Both the position numbers and the translations under genes were made by a program. From NCBI GenBank assembly GCA_034770075.1, contig CM068379.1, forward strand, positions 23,497,506-23,561,505: a stretch of 64,000 bases of DNA, written 5' to 3'. This document shows positions 44,497 to 55,881 of this stretch, piece after piece. The notes under the pieces are model-generated. The model saw nothing but the letters and a program-made list of their open reading frames with translations. It did no database searches and had not been told where the DNA came from. This stretch comes from Aralia elata. Taxonomy: Eukaryota > Streptophyta > Magnoliopsida > Apiales > Araliaceae. How positions within the stretch are numbered: position 1 is the stretch's first letter; every line of letters starts with the position of its first letter.

Positions 44497-45864
44497 AATA
44501 CCCCCAAACTTAAACCTTTGCTTGTCCTCAAGCAAAACACACAAACTATAAAAATTAAACATTTCTAAATAAAAACTATCTTGAGCAATGAGTTAATAAG
44601 CTAACCAATGGTCCCAAAGCATAAACACATGAAAACTCAAGGAAACTTTCAAAACGTTGCAAGTCTAGATTTACAAATAGCTAGTCATAGCTTGCTTTAG
44701 GTCCCTTCCGTGTGTGTGTGAGTACCCAATGGCACTAAACCAATCAAGCTCGGATGAAGCTATGCAACCACATTACCTTATGAAATAATCAAAATAAACC
44801 ACCAAAAACTACATGCTTAACGCATCACTCAAAAGGTATACAAATCATAATTTCCAAAATTTTGAAATCAAAAGACTCTAGGTAAGTGCATTTTATGCTC
44901 CATCTTATCCTAAGTCCACTCTTGTGGGTGAGTGCGTTTTACGCTCCATCTCAATTCAACACAAGATTTGAAATATACAATTTTCTTTCTTTAATCACAA
45001 TTATAAGAGAGTGCGTTTTACGCTCTATCTCTCCTACGCATGTGTCCATGAGTGAGTGCATTTTACGCTCCATCTCAACTCACCACATGACCAACAATTC
45101 AAACACAACAAATTTGGACACCATGCTTCGAGTGATGTTTAAACGAGTTCTAGAGTTTATAGATATTTCCCACAAGCATTCGGTTATAAAAGCCTTCTCT
45201 AAGCATACAACTAGCTCAATACTCATGGGTAGGTGCAAAAGAGTGAAAGGACGCATAAGCAAAACAATAACCAACAATTACGATTAAGCACAAAGACTAC
45301 GCAACATTTATCCATTTTCCATGAGTTAGAATCAATTCAAACAAGTTCTTATCATAGACCATGGATTATGGTTCAAATCAAATTAAAACAATGCTCAAGG
45401 GACATATCCTAAAAATAAATGAATTTTTGTTTTTTTTTTGAACAAAAATACATAACTTAAATCACATAAAAACTAAATTAAAAACACACAAATACGAAGT
45501 ACTACCCCCAAACTTAAACTTGACATTGTCCTCAATGTCTGATATAGGAAAAATTAAAATAGAAGACTTCCCTGAAACCATGTCAAGCACCATTGATATC
45601 ATCTTTCAATACCTCTAAGTTGGGAGCGTACCTGAAAGCAAATGACTAAAGAAATTAAAATACAATTAAACCACTAAAATGCAATCAAACAAAAATAGAA
45701 ACAAAATAGTAAACTTGGTTGCCTCCCAAGAAGCGTTTGGTTTATAGTCCTCGACTCGACTTTATTTAAAACATAAATATAAGTTCAAATTAAGATCAAA
45801 TCAATTGAAATTAATATTGGAAAAACATTAGAAGAATAATTCCCCGGCAACGGCGCCAAAAACT
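44497..45864 (-). other. LARD internal region, non-coding, with short repeats
   Basis: From right to left on the minus strand: primer-binding site (45842-45858), a GAGGACAATGTCAAGTTTAA segment with a polypurine-like TTTGGGGGTA (about 45503-45540), four spaced copies of a 20-bp motif (GTGCGTTTTACGCTCCATCT at about 44886, 44931, 45010 and 45054), then AAGCAAAGGTTTAAGTTTGG and the polypurine tract next to the left LTR. No frame over 70 codons on the element strand shows a domain. The internal part could hold packaging or dimerisation signals; that is inference. Confidence 0.75.
45842..45858 (-). promoter_or_regulatory. primer-binding site for tRNA-Asp
   Basis: The plus strand reads CCCCGGCAACGGCGCCA, identical to the 3' end of plant tRNA-Asp(GUC) as I know it. 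The complement is therefore a primer site, six bases from the right-hand LTR. This fixes the element on the minus strand. Confidence 0.93.
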
Positions 45865-48151
45865 TGTTGGTCGATTTCGCAACCGATAAATACGCGCAAG
45901 TATACGCGGTCAACAAGTAATAAAGTGATAAGAGAGAGTTGTCGAACCCACAGGGAATTAACTCTAATGTATGCCCAATGACTAATTCAATATCGACTCG
46001 ATCTAAATCAAACTCTTTGATTCAAGTTATAGATAAAGGTTACATCTAAATTCATTGTCATATAAATAACAAAATAGATAGATAAAGGTCTAAGATTACA
46101 ATTTTCCCCAACACTTTATTTAAATCACCTAACTCTCTCTTTTTCAACTAGTTAATACACAAGAATTGTTAACCGAGAAATTCACCTTATTCATAAGCCT
46201 TAGTGTATGGTCATATGAAAATCACCCATACACGACACATAGGTATATGTTTATCCCACATGCCAACAATCCATTCAATTCCATGAATAATCAACAAGAC
46301 ACACGCCACATAATCTTAGTCAATCTACCCATCAAACGAATGAACCTCCGTGTAGGGAGTCATTAAGTTTGTAATCTCATAATGGTTACACACGGTATTT
46401 AGGTATATCTCTATCCCAAATACTAGCAAGTCATCCATTCTTGAAGACAATGAATAAAACACACGCCACATAATCTCATACATCACCCACAAAAATCTCT
46501 AACTTTCGTACGATATCAAAACCAAGTCTCAACACTATAATCCATTTTTCAATTTCATATAGGTGATCAATCCATTAAACTTTCATTATAAATCATGCTA
46601 GACATTCAATTCGCAATTTATTACGTTAGAATGTTGGTCGAGAACACGAATGTAAAATATGGCCACCTCTCGATGCACCATATTCATATCACACTAAATC
46701 CACAATTGATAGAATGAATGTGAACACCCTAGATGACTAACGCACTATATCTCTATGTGAATTACAATCAAAAGGGTTGAAGCATAAGTTCTCAATTGGC
46801 CACATATGGTACTTCGGTATATCTCTATCCTAGGCACGAAACATTAATCCACGAGGAATGCAGAAATAATGAACATATGCTAGCATAATCAGATCTTAAT
46901 CTATATTTCCTTTCTCAATTCCATATAGATTATCACACTAATTGATGATCAAGGTAATTAATACATGAAGCGCAAATTATGATATCCAATTCTAAAATGA
47001 TAACTAATATCAAAGAGAGATCATTCAATTCAAATTAGGTGTTGGGTTCAATTACAATTTCAAACCAAACACTGAAATCAAAATAAATAAACAAAGCAAT
47101 AAGCCTAACTAACATCCTTGGAGTACAAAGCTAGATGAAAAGATTAGAGATGAACTCCCTTTTGATCTTCTCCTTTCCTTGTATTGCAGCACTTGTTGGT
47201 GGAGTAAGCCTTCCATTGTTGTTGGTTACTCAAGCTTCCCCATTGGGGAGCTTGAGCTACCTTTTCTCCTTCTTGCTCTAGGTTAGCTTCCACCCTCCAA
47301 GAATGCTGATTTTAGAAATCTAGGTCTCCCAAAAATGGAGGCTACATATTGTATTTATAGTTCCTAAGGCAAAAACCTAGCTTAGCCCACCAATTTAGAC
47401 CAAAAATGAGCTGAAATCGCGAAATCTGGCGAATCCGGCGCAGCTGCGCGCTTGGATGCGCTGAATACTGAACTCCCTGGATGCCGGGAGCAGCTGCGCC
47501 ACCTTTGGCTTGCGTCCGGGCGCAGCTGCGCTGCCTAAAATCTACGTTTTCTGCATAAGGGCGCAGCTGCGCCGAATTTGTACTAGGAAGGGGCGCAGCT
47601 GCGCCGGGCACTGCTTCTGCTGCATTTTCCAGCTCTGACGTCCGTTGGGAAAATGGCCATAGCTTCTTCGTCCAAACTCGGATTTAGGCGTGTAAATAGG
47701 CTATGGAAAGCTAAGAAGTAGCTCTACAACTTCCATAACTGGAGCTCGTCGAGATACAGGCCGTAGCAAGGCTCAAATGGAGCCCGAAGCAACTGCTGCG
47801 TAAAATGTATGCAAAATCCGACGGTAAAATGACCATAACTCTCTCATACGAACTTCAAATAGGATGATTCTGGATGTTCCGGAAAGCTAAGATCAAAATC
47901 TACAACTTTCGTTCTTTGAGTTTTGAGAGAATCGGATTTCATCATGGGTGAAATTGAGAAACAAGCAGCTGAAATGCCAAAATTACGCCGAAAACGCATC
48001 AATCCAAGAGGCCTTTATTTCAATACCTACAAAACAACGTAAAAACACATAAAAGCACACAAATACATATAAAAGTAATACAAAATTACATTACACAATA
48101 ATAAGATGAAAACACATAAAACCAATTTGTGTATATAAAACACACTCATCA
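45865..48151 (-). repeat. LARD LTR, right copy (5' LTR on the minus strand, 2287 bp)
   Basis: Nearly identical to the left copy. The main difference is a deletion of about 47 bp near 48123, where the left copy has AAACGAAATAGCTAAAGACT and following bases. The five-palindrome cluster recurs at 47437-47605 with small changes (GGAGCAGCTGCGCC for one copy). Low divergence indicates a fairly recent insertion. Confidence 0.9.
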
Positions 48152-51100
48152 ATAACCAAGATCAGAAAAGCCATGATGGTCACAAGGAAGGTAGCCGTGG
48201 GGGACCAGCCCAGCCAAATAAGCCAACAACGAGGACCTTCAACATGACAGTGCAAGATGCCGTGGCATCCAGGGAGGTGGTGTCAGGTATTATTCCAATC
48301 AACGACATAAATGCCTATGCATTATTCGATTCGGGAGCTTCATGTTCTTTTATATCTGATGAATTTGCTCAAGGATTTAATTTACCTAGTGAACCATTAG
48401 AACACCCGATGAACGTAAAAGTATCGAACAAAGAGATTATCCCCGTAAATTACATTTATAGAAATTATTGTGCTGATTTGAGAGGGTTTAAGCTTAACGT
48501 GGATTTGTTACCGATTCGTCTTGGAGAATTTGATGTAATCCTTGGAATGGATTGGTTAGCGAGTCACGGGGCGATCATTGACTGTAAAAAAAAGTGCGTA
48601 CACCTGGAGACTTCAAGTAAGTCGAAGGTAGTGTTCTATGGTAATAAATCGCCAAGACAATCTTGTTGTCTGACGATGATGCAAGCAAAGAGATTGCTTC
48701 AGAAGATTTGTATAGGTTATTTGGCTCACGTGGTGGACACTCGACGGGTCGAGGGTGAACTGAGTCAGATACCCGTCGTAAAGGAATTCGCTGATGTCTT
48801 CCCAGATGAAATTCCGGGATTGTCGCCAAATAGAGAGATAGAATTTGTGATTAACTTGGTACCCGGGACGGCACCGATATCCAAGGCGCCTTACCGAATG
48901 GCACCAGTAGAGATGAAAGAGCTGATGGTTCAATTGCAGGAACTGTTAGATAAGGGTTATATCAGACCGAGCGTGTCACCATGGGGAGCGCCAGTTCTTT
49001 TCGTACAGAAGAAGGATGGCTCGATGAGGTTTTATATCGACTACCGCGAGTTGAACAAAGTTACGATTAAGAATAGGTACCCGTTGCCCAGGATAGACGA
49101 TCTGTTTGATCAACTCAAGGGGGCGAAATACTTTTCAAAGATTGATTTGAGGACGGGCTATCATCAACTAAGGGTGAGACAGGAGGATATCCCGAAGACG
49201 GCATTCAGAACTCGTTATGGACATTTCGAGTTTCTGGTTATGTCATTTGGACTGACAAATGCACCAGCAGCATTCATGGATATGATGAACAGAGTGTTCA
49301 AGCAGTACTTGGACAAGTTCGTAGTAGTATTCATCGATGACATCTTGGTGTATTCAGTGACAGAGGAAGAACATGTTGAACATCTAAGGATTGCTTTGGA
49401 GGCATTAAGAAGGGAGAAGCTATACGCGAAGTTTTCGAAGTGTGAATTTTGGTTGCAAAGGGTGCAGTTTCTAGGACACGTCATTGACAGGAATGGTGTT
49501 TCAGTAGACCCAGCAAAGGTGGAAGCCATTATCAACTGGGAGCAGCCGAAGACGCCAACGGAGATCAGGAGTTTCCTAGGGTTAGCAGGATACTATCGGA
49601 GATTCATCCAAGATTTTTCGAAGATAGCATAACCGCTGACCAATCTAACCAGGAAAACGGTAAAGTTCGTTTGGACGGAGAAGTGCGAGATGAGTTTCAT
49701 GGAGCTGAAGAAGAGACTTAGCCAAGCACCAGTGTTGGCTTTATCGGACGACACTGGAGGTTTTGTAGTATACAGTGATGCGTCACACAAGGGCCTTGGT
49801 TGTGTACTAATGCAGCATGGCAAGGTCATTGCGTACGCTTCACGTCAGCTGAAGGACTATGAGAAGGGATACCCGACTCATGATCTGGAGTTAGCAACAG
49901 TAGTGTTCGCCTTGAAGATTTGGAGGCAATACTTATATGGAGAGAGGTGCGAGATATATACAGATCACAAGAGTCTGAAATATATCTTCACTCAGAAGGA
50001 GCTGAATATGAGGCAGCGCCGATGGTTAGAATTGATCAAGGATTATGACTGTGAGATTCTGTATCATCCGGGCAAAGCAAACGTAGTGGCAGATGCCCTG
50101 AGTAGGAAGGGCAGAGAGAAATTGATGAGGCTTACAACTCAGGCAGAGCTGATAAAGGAGTTCGAACATCTGGAATTGGAGGTTAAGTATCCGATGGAGA
50201 CGGATGGGAAACTGTTTACAGTGACCGCGAGCCCGACCCTATTGGATCAGATTAAGGAGGCTCAAGAAAAGGATGAGGATTGTGATGCAATAAAGAAACG
50301 AATTGCCGAAGGCGAGGAGCTTAAGTATAAGATTGATAGCACTGGATTGCTAAGATTTGAAGGGAGAGTCTGGGTACCGTTGGATCTGGAATTGAGGGAA
50401 GAAATCCTTCAGGAAGCTCACAGCACGAAGTACTCAGTACATCCTGGAAGCACAAAGATGTACAAGGATTTGCGATGAAATTTTTGGTGGCCGAATATGA
50501 AACGCGAAGTGGCGGAGTGCGTCAGCCGATGTCTGACGTACCAGCGGATTAAAGCAGAGCACCAACGAACGACTGAGCGGATTACTTCAACCGTTAGAGA
50601 TTCCGGAGTGGAAGTGGGAGCACATCACAATGGACTTTGTGGTGGGACTACCACCAACTCATAAGGGTTTAGATGCTATCTGGGTAATCGTGGATCGTCT
50701 AACCAAGTCTGCTCATTTTCTGCCAATCAAGATACGGTACAATCTGGAGCAATTAGCAAAGCTTTATGTGAAAGAGATAGTGTCAAGGCATGGAGTGCCG
50801 GTATCAATTGTATCTGATAGAGATCCGCGCTTCACGTCGAATTCTTGGAAAAGTCTGCAGGCAAGAATGGGGACGCAGTTGAGGTTGAGTACAACGTATC
50901 ATCCTCAAATCGACGGCTAGAGCGAGCGAACGATTCAGACCCTAGAAGATATGCTTCGGGTAGTCGTTATGGATTTAAAGGGCAGCTGGGATGACCATTT
51001 GCCACTGGTGGAGTTTGCTTATAACAATAGCTATCACGCCAGTATCGGCATGCCACCGTACGAAGCGCTATATGGAAGGAAATGCCGAACCCCGATGTGT

Positions 51101-51670
51101 TGGGACGAGGTCGGGGAGCGAAGATTGCTGGGACCAGAAATGGTGCAGCAGACTACATACATCGTGCGGCTGGTCAGAAACCGGTTGGTAGCAGCTCAAG
51201 ATCGCCAGAAGAAATATGCCGACTTACATCGTCAGAAGCGGGACTTTGAAGTTGGTAGCTTTGTATTTTTGAAGGTATCTCCTTGGAAAGGAAAGATCCG
51301 GTTTGGGAAGAAGGGCAAATTGAGCCCTAGGTTCATAGGACCATTCGAGATTTTGAGGCGAATCGGCGAGGTGGCGTACGAGGTAGCGTTACCTCCTGAA
51401 CTTGAGCACATTCACAACGTATTTCATGTGTCAATGTTGCGGTCGTATAAACCAGGCTATAAGCACGTTATCTCCTATGAACCAATCCAAGTCGAGAAGG
51501 ACTTAACGTACGAGGAAGTTCCTGTCCAGATTCTCGATAGAAAGGAACAGAAGTTGAGAAACAAGACCATCCATTCCGTCAAGGTTCTCTGGAGGAATCA
51601 CGCAGTCGAAGAAGCTACGTGAGAACTCGAAGAGAAAATGAAAGCGAATTATCCGTTTTTATTTGAGTAA
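48152..51670 (+). pseudogene. pol of unit B, five disabling changes
   Basis: After the target duplication at 48152, the gag tail and pol resume. The domains are those of unit A and the RNase H aspartates are intact (YTDHKSL, VADALSRK). Lesions: TAA at 49630 (TCA in A) at the end of the RT connection; TGA at 50476 (CGA in A); a 4-bp tandem duplication near 50564-50571 shifting the frame; TAG at 50918 (CAG in A); and TGA at 51620 (TGG in A). A cysteine of the integrase zinc finger is tyrosine (CLTYQ). The region ends with FE and TAA at 51668. It is dead, but by a different route from unit A, whose pol is open. Confidence 0.92.
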
Positions 51671-51717
51671 CCCTATTTTTACAATTCCGAGGACGGAATT
51701 TTATAAGGGGGGAGGGA

Positions 51718-52058
51718 TATAATGCCCGTGAATTTTGAACGTCCTTATTAATTAAATCTAATTTAATTTAATGAGTTAACGTTGTGTTCTATTTAAACCA
51801 ACTTGGGTTAATTGGTGGGAGATGTATAAGATGTGTCTATACTTGTGTTGGCAGGTATGATATAACTATGGTTAAGAAATAACCATATGTGAGTCAAGTG
51901 TAGGAATTGGTGTGTAATGGCTAAAATGGCCAAGAGTGGTTAATAACCAAGGTAATTATGAAGGGGCAATAACCATTGTATATCCAAGTGGTTAATAATC
52001 AATGTAATTATGGCGGAATAATAATCATTGTGTTTAAACAATGTAATTATGACAAGAT
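51718..52058 (+). repeat. LTR C of family 2, first 341 bp
   Basis: It follows a polypurine tract and starts TATAATGCCCG, with the terminal TG changed to TA. It follows LTR A/B to GACAAGAT, where element D is inserted. The rest of LTR C should resume after LTR E beyond the window, preceded by the predicted target duplication AAGAT (52054-52058). Confidence 0.9.
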
Positions 52059-55000
52059 TGTAATGCCCGTGAATTTTGAACGTCATTATTAATTAAATCT
52101 AATTTAATTTAATGAGTTAACGTTGTGTTCCATTTAAACCTTTGGGTGTATTGGTGGATTATATGACTATGTGATTTATTGATATAAATTTGTGTTAAAA
52201 GAATCACTAGTAATGTATTTAAACTAGTGAGCAAACCCTAAGACTTTATATCCATAAAGTTGGCAAGGTATTTACTAAATTAAATATTCAAGTAAATTGA
52301 ATATAGTTAGTAATAATGTGTGCGAATTAATTATGATGGAAATTGTTGTCGAGGTATGGTCCAAATTGGATAATAATAATTAATAATTAATAGTTAATTT
52401 AGTAATTTATTTATTAATCGACTAAGTTACTCAATCATTTATATTAATCATGGGATTGAGTATTAATTGTGTGGCTTATTAAATGAGTTATCATGGAGTC
52501 ATATTAAATGACCCAATTTTATACTAAATAAGATTTGGATTTTATTAGTCTAATTATTTAAATTGGGAGCCCAATGGTATTTAATGTGTGGCCCAAAACC
52601 TAGCCACTTGATTTATTAAAGGTGTAACATTAATTTATTAATTAAAGCAACTAGTTGGGACAACATTTTTGGGACAAAATCTCCCTTGTCATGTAACTAG
52701 GATGGAGAGGGGAAAATTACTTTTCAAGGTCCTAGTTAACTAAGTAGTTAGCTTGTGTTGGAAGATGAAAGGGTAGACTTGATAGGATAGCCCCTATTAT
52801 GTCAATAGCCCCCTAATATGTCATAGCTTCCTAGGTTGTCATGGCCACCCTACATCACACTTTTCACTAGCTCCATGATGACAAAAGGTAGAGGTTTCTT
52901 GCTATTATCCAATTAGTAAGCCTTTTATCTAAGAGACAACAAAGATATGGGGGATATTAGTAACTCTTACACAAAGGAGAAGGTGTCAAGCTCCCATTGG
53001 TGGAAAATCTAATTAGCACACTTAAAGATAAGATTAAGGCTAAATGGAAGGGATAAGGTGAACTCTTATATCCAAGGGGCAAGAAAGATGTGGGGGATAA
53101 TAGCATGAATTCTAATTTAGCATTATACTTCCAAGTATTCTATCCTTTCATTTCATTTCAAGTTCATTTCTTCTTTTCATCTCCTTCTTTCATTTCTCCC
53201 AAGCAAGAACATAGAGTAAGAGCTTAGAGAGAAAAAAAGAGTGAGATTAGCATAGTTCATGCATCTCAAGTTCATCACATACTTTGGTAGATCAAGGAGA
53301 GTAGCTACAAGATCAAGGTGAAACCCTAAACCATTTCCTTCTTTCTTACTTTGTTTTATTTTCATAGTTTTTGAGAGATTTTGTTCTAAGACTCAAGAAT
53401 CATTAGATCTTCATGCTTCATGTATAGATCTAATCCTCTTGAGTGTTAGAATGGAGATTCAAAGGAAGAAAAGGAACTTATGTTCTTAAAGGGTAAAAAC
53501 CCTAGCTTTTCTTCACTTAGATCACCCATAACTTGAGATCTACAACTTGGATTTGTGATCCGTTAAAAGGGGGTGCTAGGTACATGAGTTAGCTAGTAAA
53601 CCCAAGTGGTAGAACACAAATCCAATAATTTTTGAAGCCTTGGGGGCTATTTTCCCAAAACAGTCCAGCTATAAAACTTAAAGCTTTAAAACCCTAAAAG
53701 CTTGCTGTCCTCGTTTTTCCAAAGGTTGTTTCGACTAGTTATGGATCTTTTAAAAATCTGAAAAAAATCACAGAGGTACCTTAAGAAGTTATCTACAAGT
53801 AGGAAAAAGAATGAACACGTTTCGATGTGTGGTTTTTGTGTAATGGCTTTTACCGTGAAGGACTCCTAAATATTCATACTCGTATTTCTCCCTGTGTGTA
53901 CCTTGAAAACATATGAAATTTTTACAGTATGTGTATGCATGTTATGAGAGTGTACCCTGAAAATTTCAGAATTTTCGGAGCAAAAATTGATTTATGAAAA
54001 ATGTAACAAGATTCGGAGGTTTTGAGTACTTTAAAAATAGTAAATCACTTTCTAAAATTCCAGGAAAATTTGTGGATCATTGTTGGACCATATACTATCC
54101 AGATCCAGAGGATAATAAGTTGTAGAACCTATTTGCTATTTTTCATAATAATGTTATAGTTATGGTTAAAAGAAAATAAATGGTTAAATGATGTCATAAA
54201 TAAGGAAAATATGATTTTTAAGCTTGGATACTCCTAATATTATATATTATGACTATTGAGGGGTATTTTGGTAATATTTAATGAGAAATAATATTTATGA
54301 CCTTTTATGGGTAGTAAATGAGTTGTTTAATAAAGGGTAAAATAATTAGAATAAATTATTTATTCGCCTAATAACTTATTAAAATATTACTATGATATTT
54401 GTAATATAAGAATTCGATATTTTTAAGTAAACAAAGAAATATTAAGATTAAAATTTTATGGAAATATTATTAAATGAGTAATAATATTTGTTTTAAGCAT
54501 TAATAAATGATTAAGATATTATTAAAATGGCCAATAATATTAGATTAAAATATTATTAATTATATGAGAATTAAAATATTATTAAGAGATTAATAATATT
54601 AGATTAAAGTATTATTGGATGATTAAAATATTATTAAGATGTTAATAACATTAGTAAACGAATAAAATTGTTATTAGTGGACTAATAATACCAAGAGGTG
54701 AATTAAATATTATCAGGATTGATAATATTAAGTGTCTTATAGGATTTACGATAGTCTATTTGCTTATGTGTGCTATGTGATTGGCTTAATTGTTAAATAA
54801 ATAACATAAGTAAGCGTGTCGATATACAACTACGCAGTACTAATTGATAGATCGACATTATCAATGTTAGGTTCTTCAAGGCCGATTAGTTAAAGCTATA
54901 TTATTTGTAGCTGAGCAGACAGGCAAGTTCCCTAACTCAAACTCGAGTTATTATTTTCGAAGCATGTTAGTGAATAATTATTGCTGATTATTCACATCTA

Positions 55001-55866
55001 TACTGGTTATTGAGATTCGCACCTTGTGCAATTGAATTCCTATTTTATTGTTATTGAATTGTGAATTAGATTAAAGTTCTTTCAAGCATGAACTGTTTAT
55101 GAGATAGATCTATGCTATTTGTATCAGCTAGATCAAGCATGTCTAAATTTGTGAAATCAAATGTATTTTAAAAGCTGTTCTTATTAATTTGCTATAGTAA
55201 GAACTCTTGGCTGAGAAAAAGATAAATTTGATTAAGGCATGATATCAATGCTGGTTTATTAAGTGTTTATGCATAAATCACGGGGTATGAAAGGCTGATC
55301 CCCTTGATTACCAAAACTTTTTAAGAGGTCCAGTTTAAATGCTGAGAACCTTGGCAAATGTCTATGGTTATTTTCAACCACTCAGTAACTGTCATTCAAT
55401 TATTCGAATATTCAATTGTTGACTATTAATTCATGTTTCTTCACAATTTTATACTGTCGTTGAACATTGAAAGCGAAACTTCCTTCTATTCATGATATAT
55501 CTCCCTTGTATATAAACTTGCTAAGCAAATTAGTTGCTTACTCTTGCTATATCATGATCTTTATTTCAGCTAAGGCAGAAACGTCTAAAGAGGACAAAGG
55601 AAAAGGGAAGGTGCAAGAGTAGTTGCCTGATATGGCTTATGTACTAGTTTATCTTAAATGTTATTTGGTTATGTGAACTCTTATTGTATTAAGGGTATGT
55701 TTTAAGTTAAGGTTAAAGAACCTCGGGACCATGATTGTAAGACTTTATTACTATTTCGATAAACACTGTATGTTTATTATTCCGCATCAGTTAGAAAGTA
55801 TGTTTGTTGTTGAGTATCGTGAACACCGAATTCGAGGTTAGGAAACCCGGATTTGGGGGTGTCACA
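52059..55866 (+). repeat. LTR D (3808 bp), U3 unlike LTR A/B
   Basis: The first 80 or so bases match LTR A (TGTAATGCCCGTGAATTTTG through GTTAACGTTGTG). About 1.06 kb of unrelated sequence follows. From CCAAGCAAGAACATAGAG (53199) to the end GGGGGTGTCACA it is again collinear with LTR A (from 28498). The new U3 has no GGTTAATAACC block and no clear TATA box; weak candidates are CTTATATCC near 53067 and CATTATAC near 53124. It is about 530 bp longer than LTR A as a result. Confidence 0.92.
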
Positions 55867-55869
55867 GGT

Positions 55870-55881
55870 TGGTATCAGAGC
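55870..55881 (+). promoter_or_regulatory. primer-binding site of element D (initiator tRNA-Met)
   Basis: TGGTATCAGAGC is an exact match to the standard plant iMet primer site, three bases after LTR D. Units A and B and element 1 carry AAAGC instead. Confidence 0.92.

Larger units (their letters stand above)
42163..48151 (-). mobile_element. non-coding LTR element (LARD-like), tRNA-Asp primed, TSD ATAAC
   Basis: A 5989-bp insertion with two LTRs (42163-44496 and 45865-48151) around a 1368-bp internal part. It is flanked by perfect ATAAC copies at 42158-42162 and 48152-48156. On the minus strand, the 5' LTR is the right copy, and the primer site TGGCGCCGTTGCCGGGG (complement of 45842-45858) matches the 3' end of plant tRNA-Asp. 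The polypurine tract AAGTTTGGGGGTA is at the other end. The internal part has no gag or pol, so the element must be moved by proteins of a partner. The primer type and the TTTGGGGGTA tract point to the Ogre/Tat/Athila group. Its insertion separates gag and pol of unit B. Confidence 0.92.
40082..52058 (+). mobile_element. family-2 chromovirus, unit B (internal B and partial LTR C)
   Basis: Internal region B runs 40082-51717. It is split between gag and pol by a 6.0-kb minus-strand LTR element (42163-48151). LTR C follows from 51718 until element D interrupts it at 52059. Without the insertion, internal B is collinear with internal A over its full length, including the leader (40097-41474) with its A-run. 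It is dead: gag lesions shared with A plus its own pol lesions. Confidence 0.9.

Noticed and set aside
48244..49632. Separate 462-codon pol gene in the right half
   Set aside because: It is the first open part of unit B pol, ended by a TAA where unit A has a sense codon.
53177..53365. 62-codon minus-strand frame recurring at 61955-62143
   Set aside because: Same position in LTRs D and E on the antisense strand; no domain.
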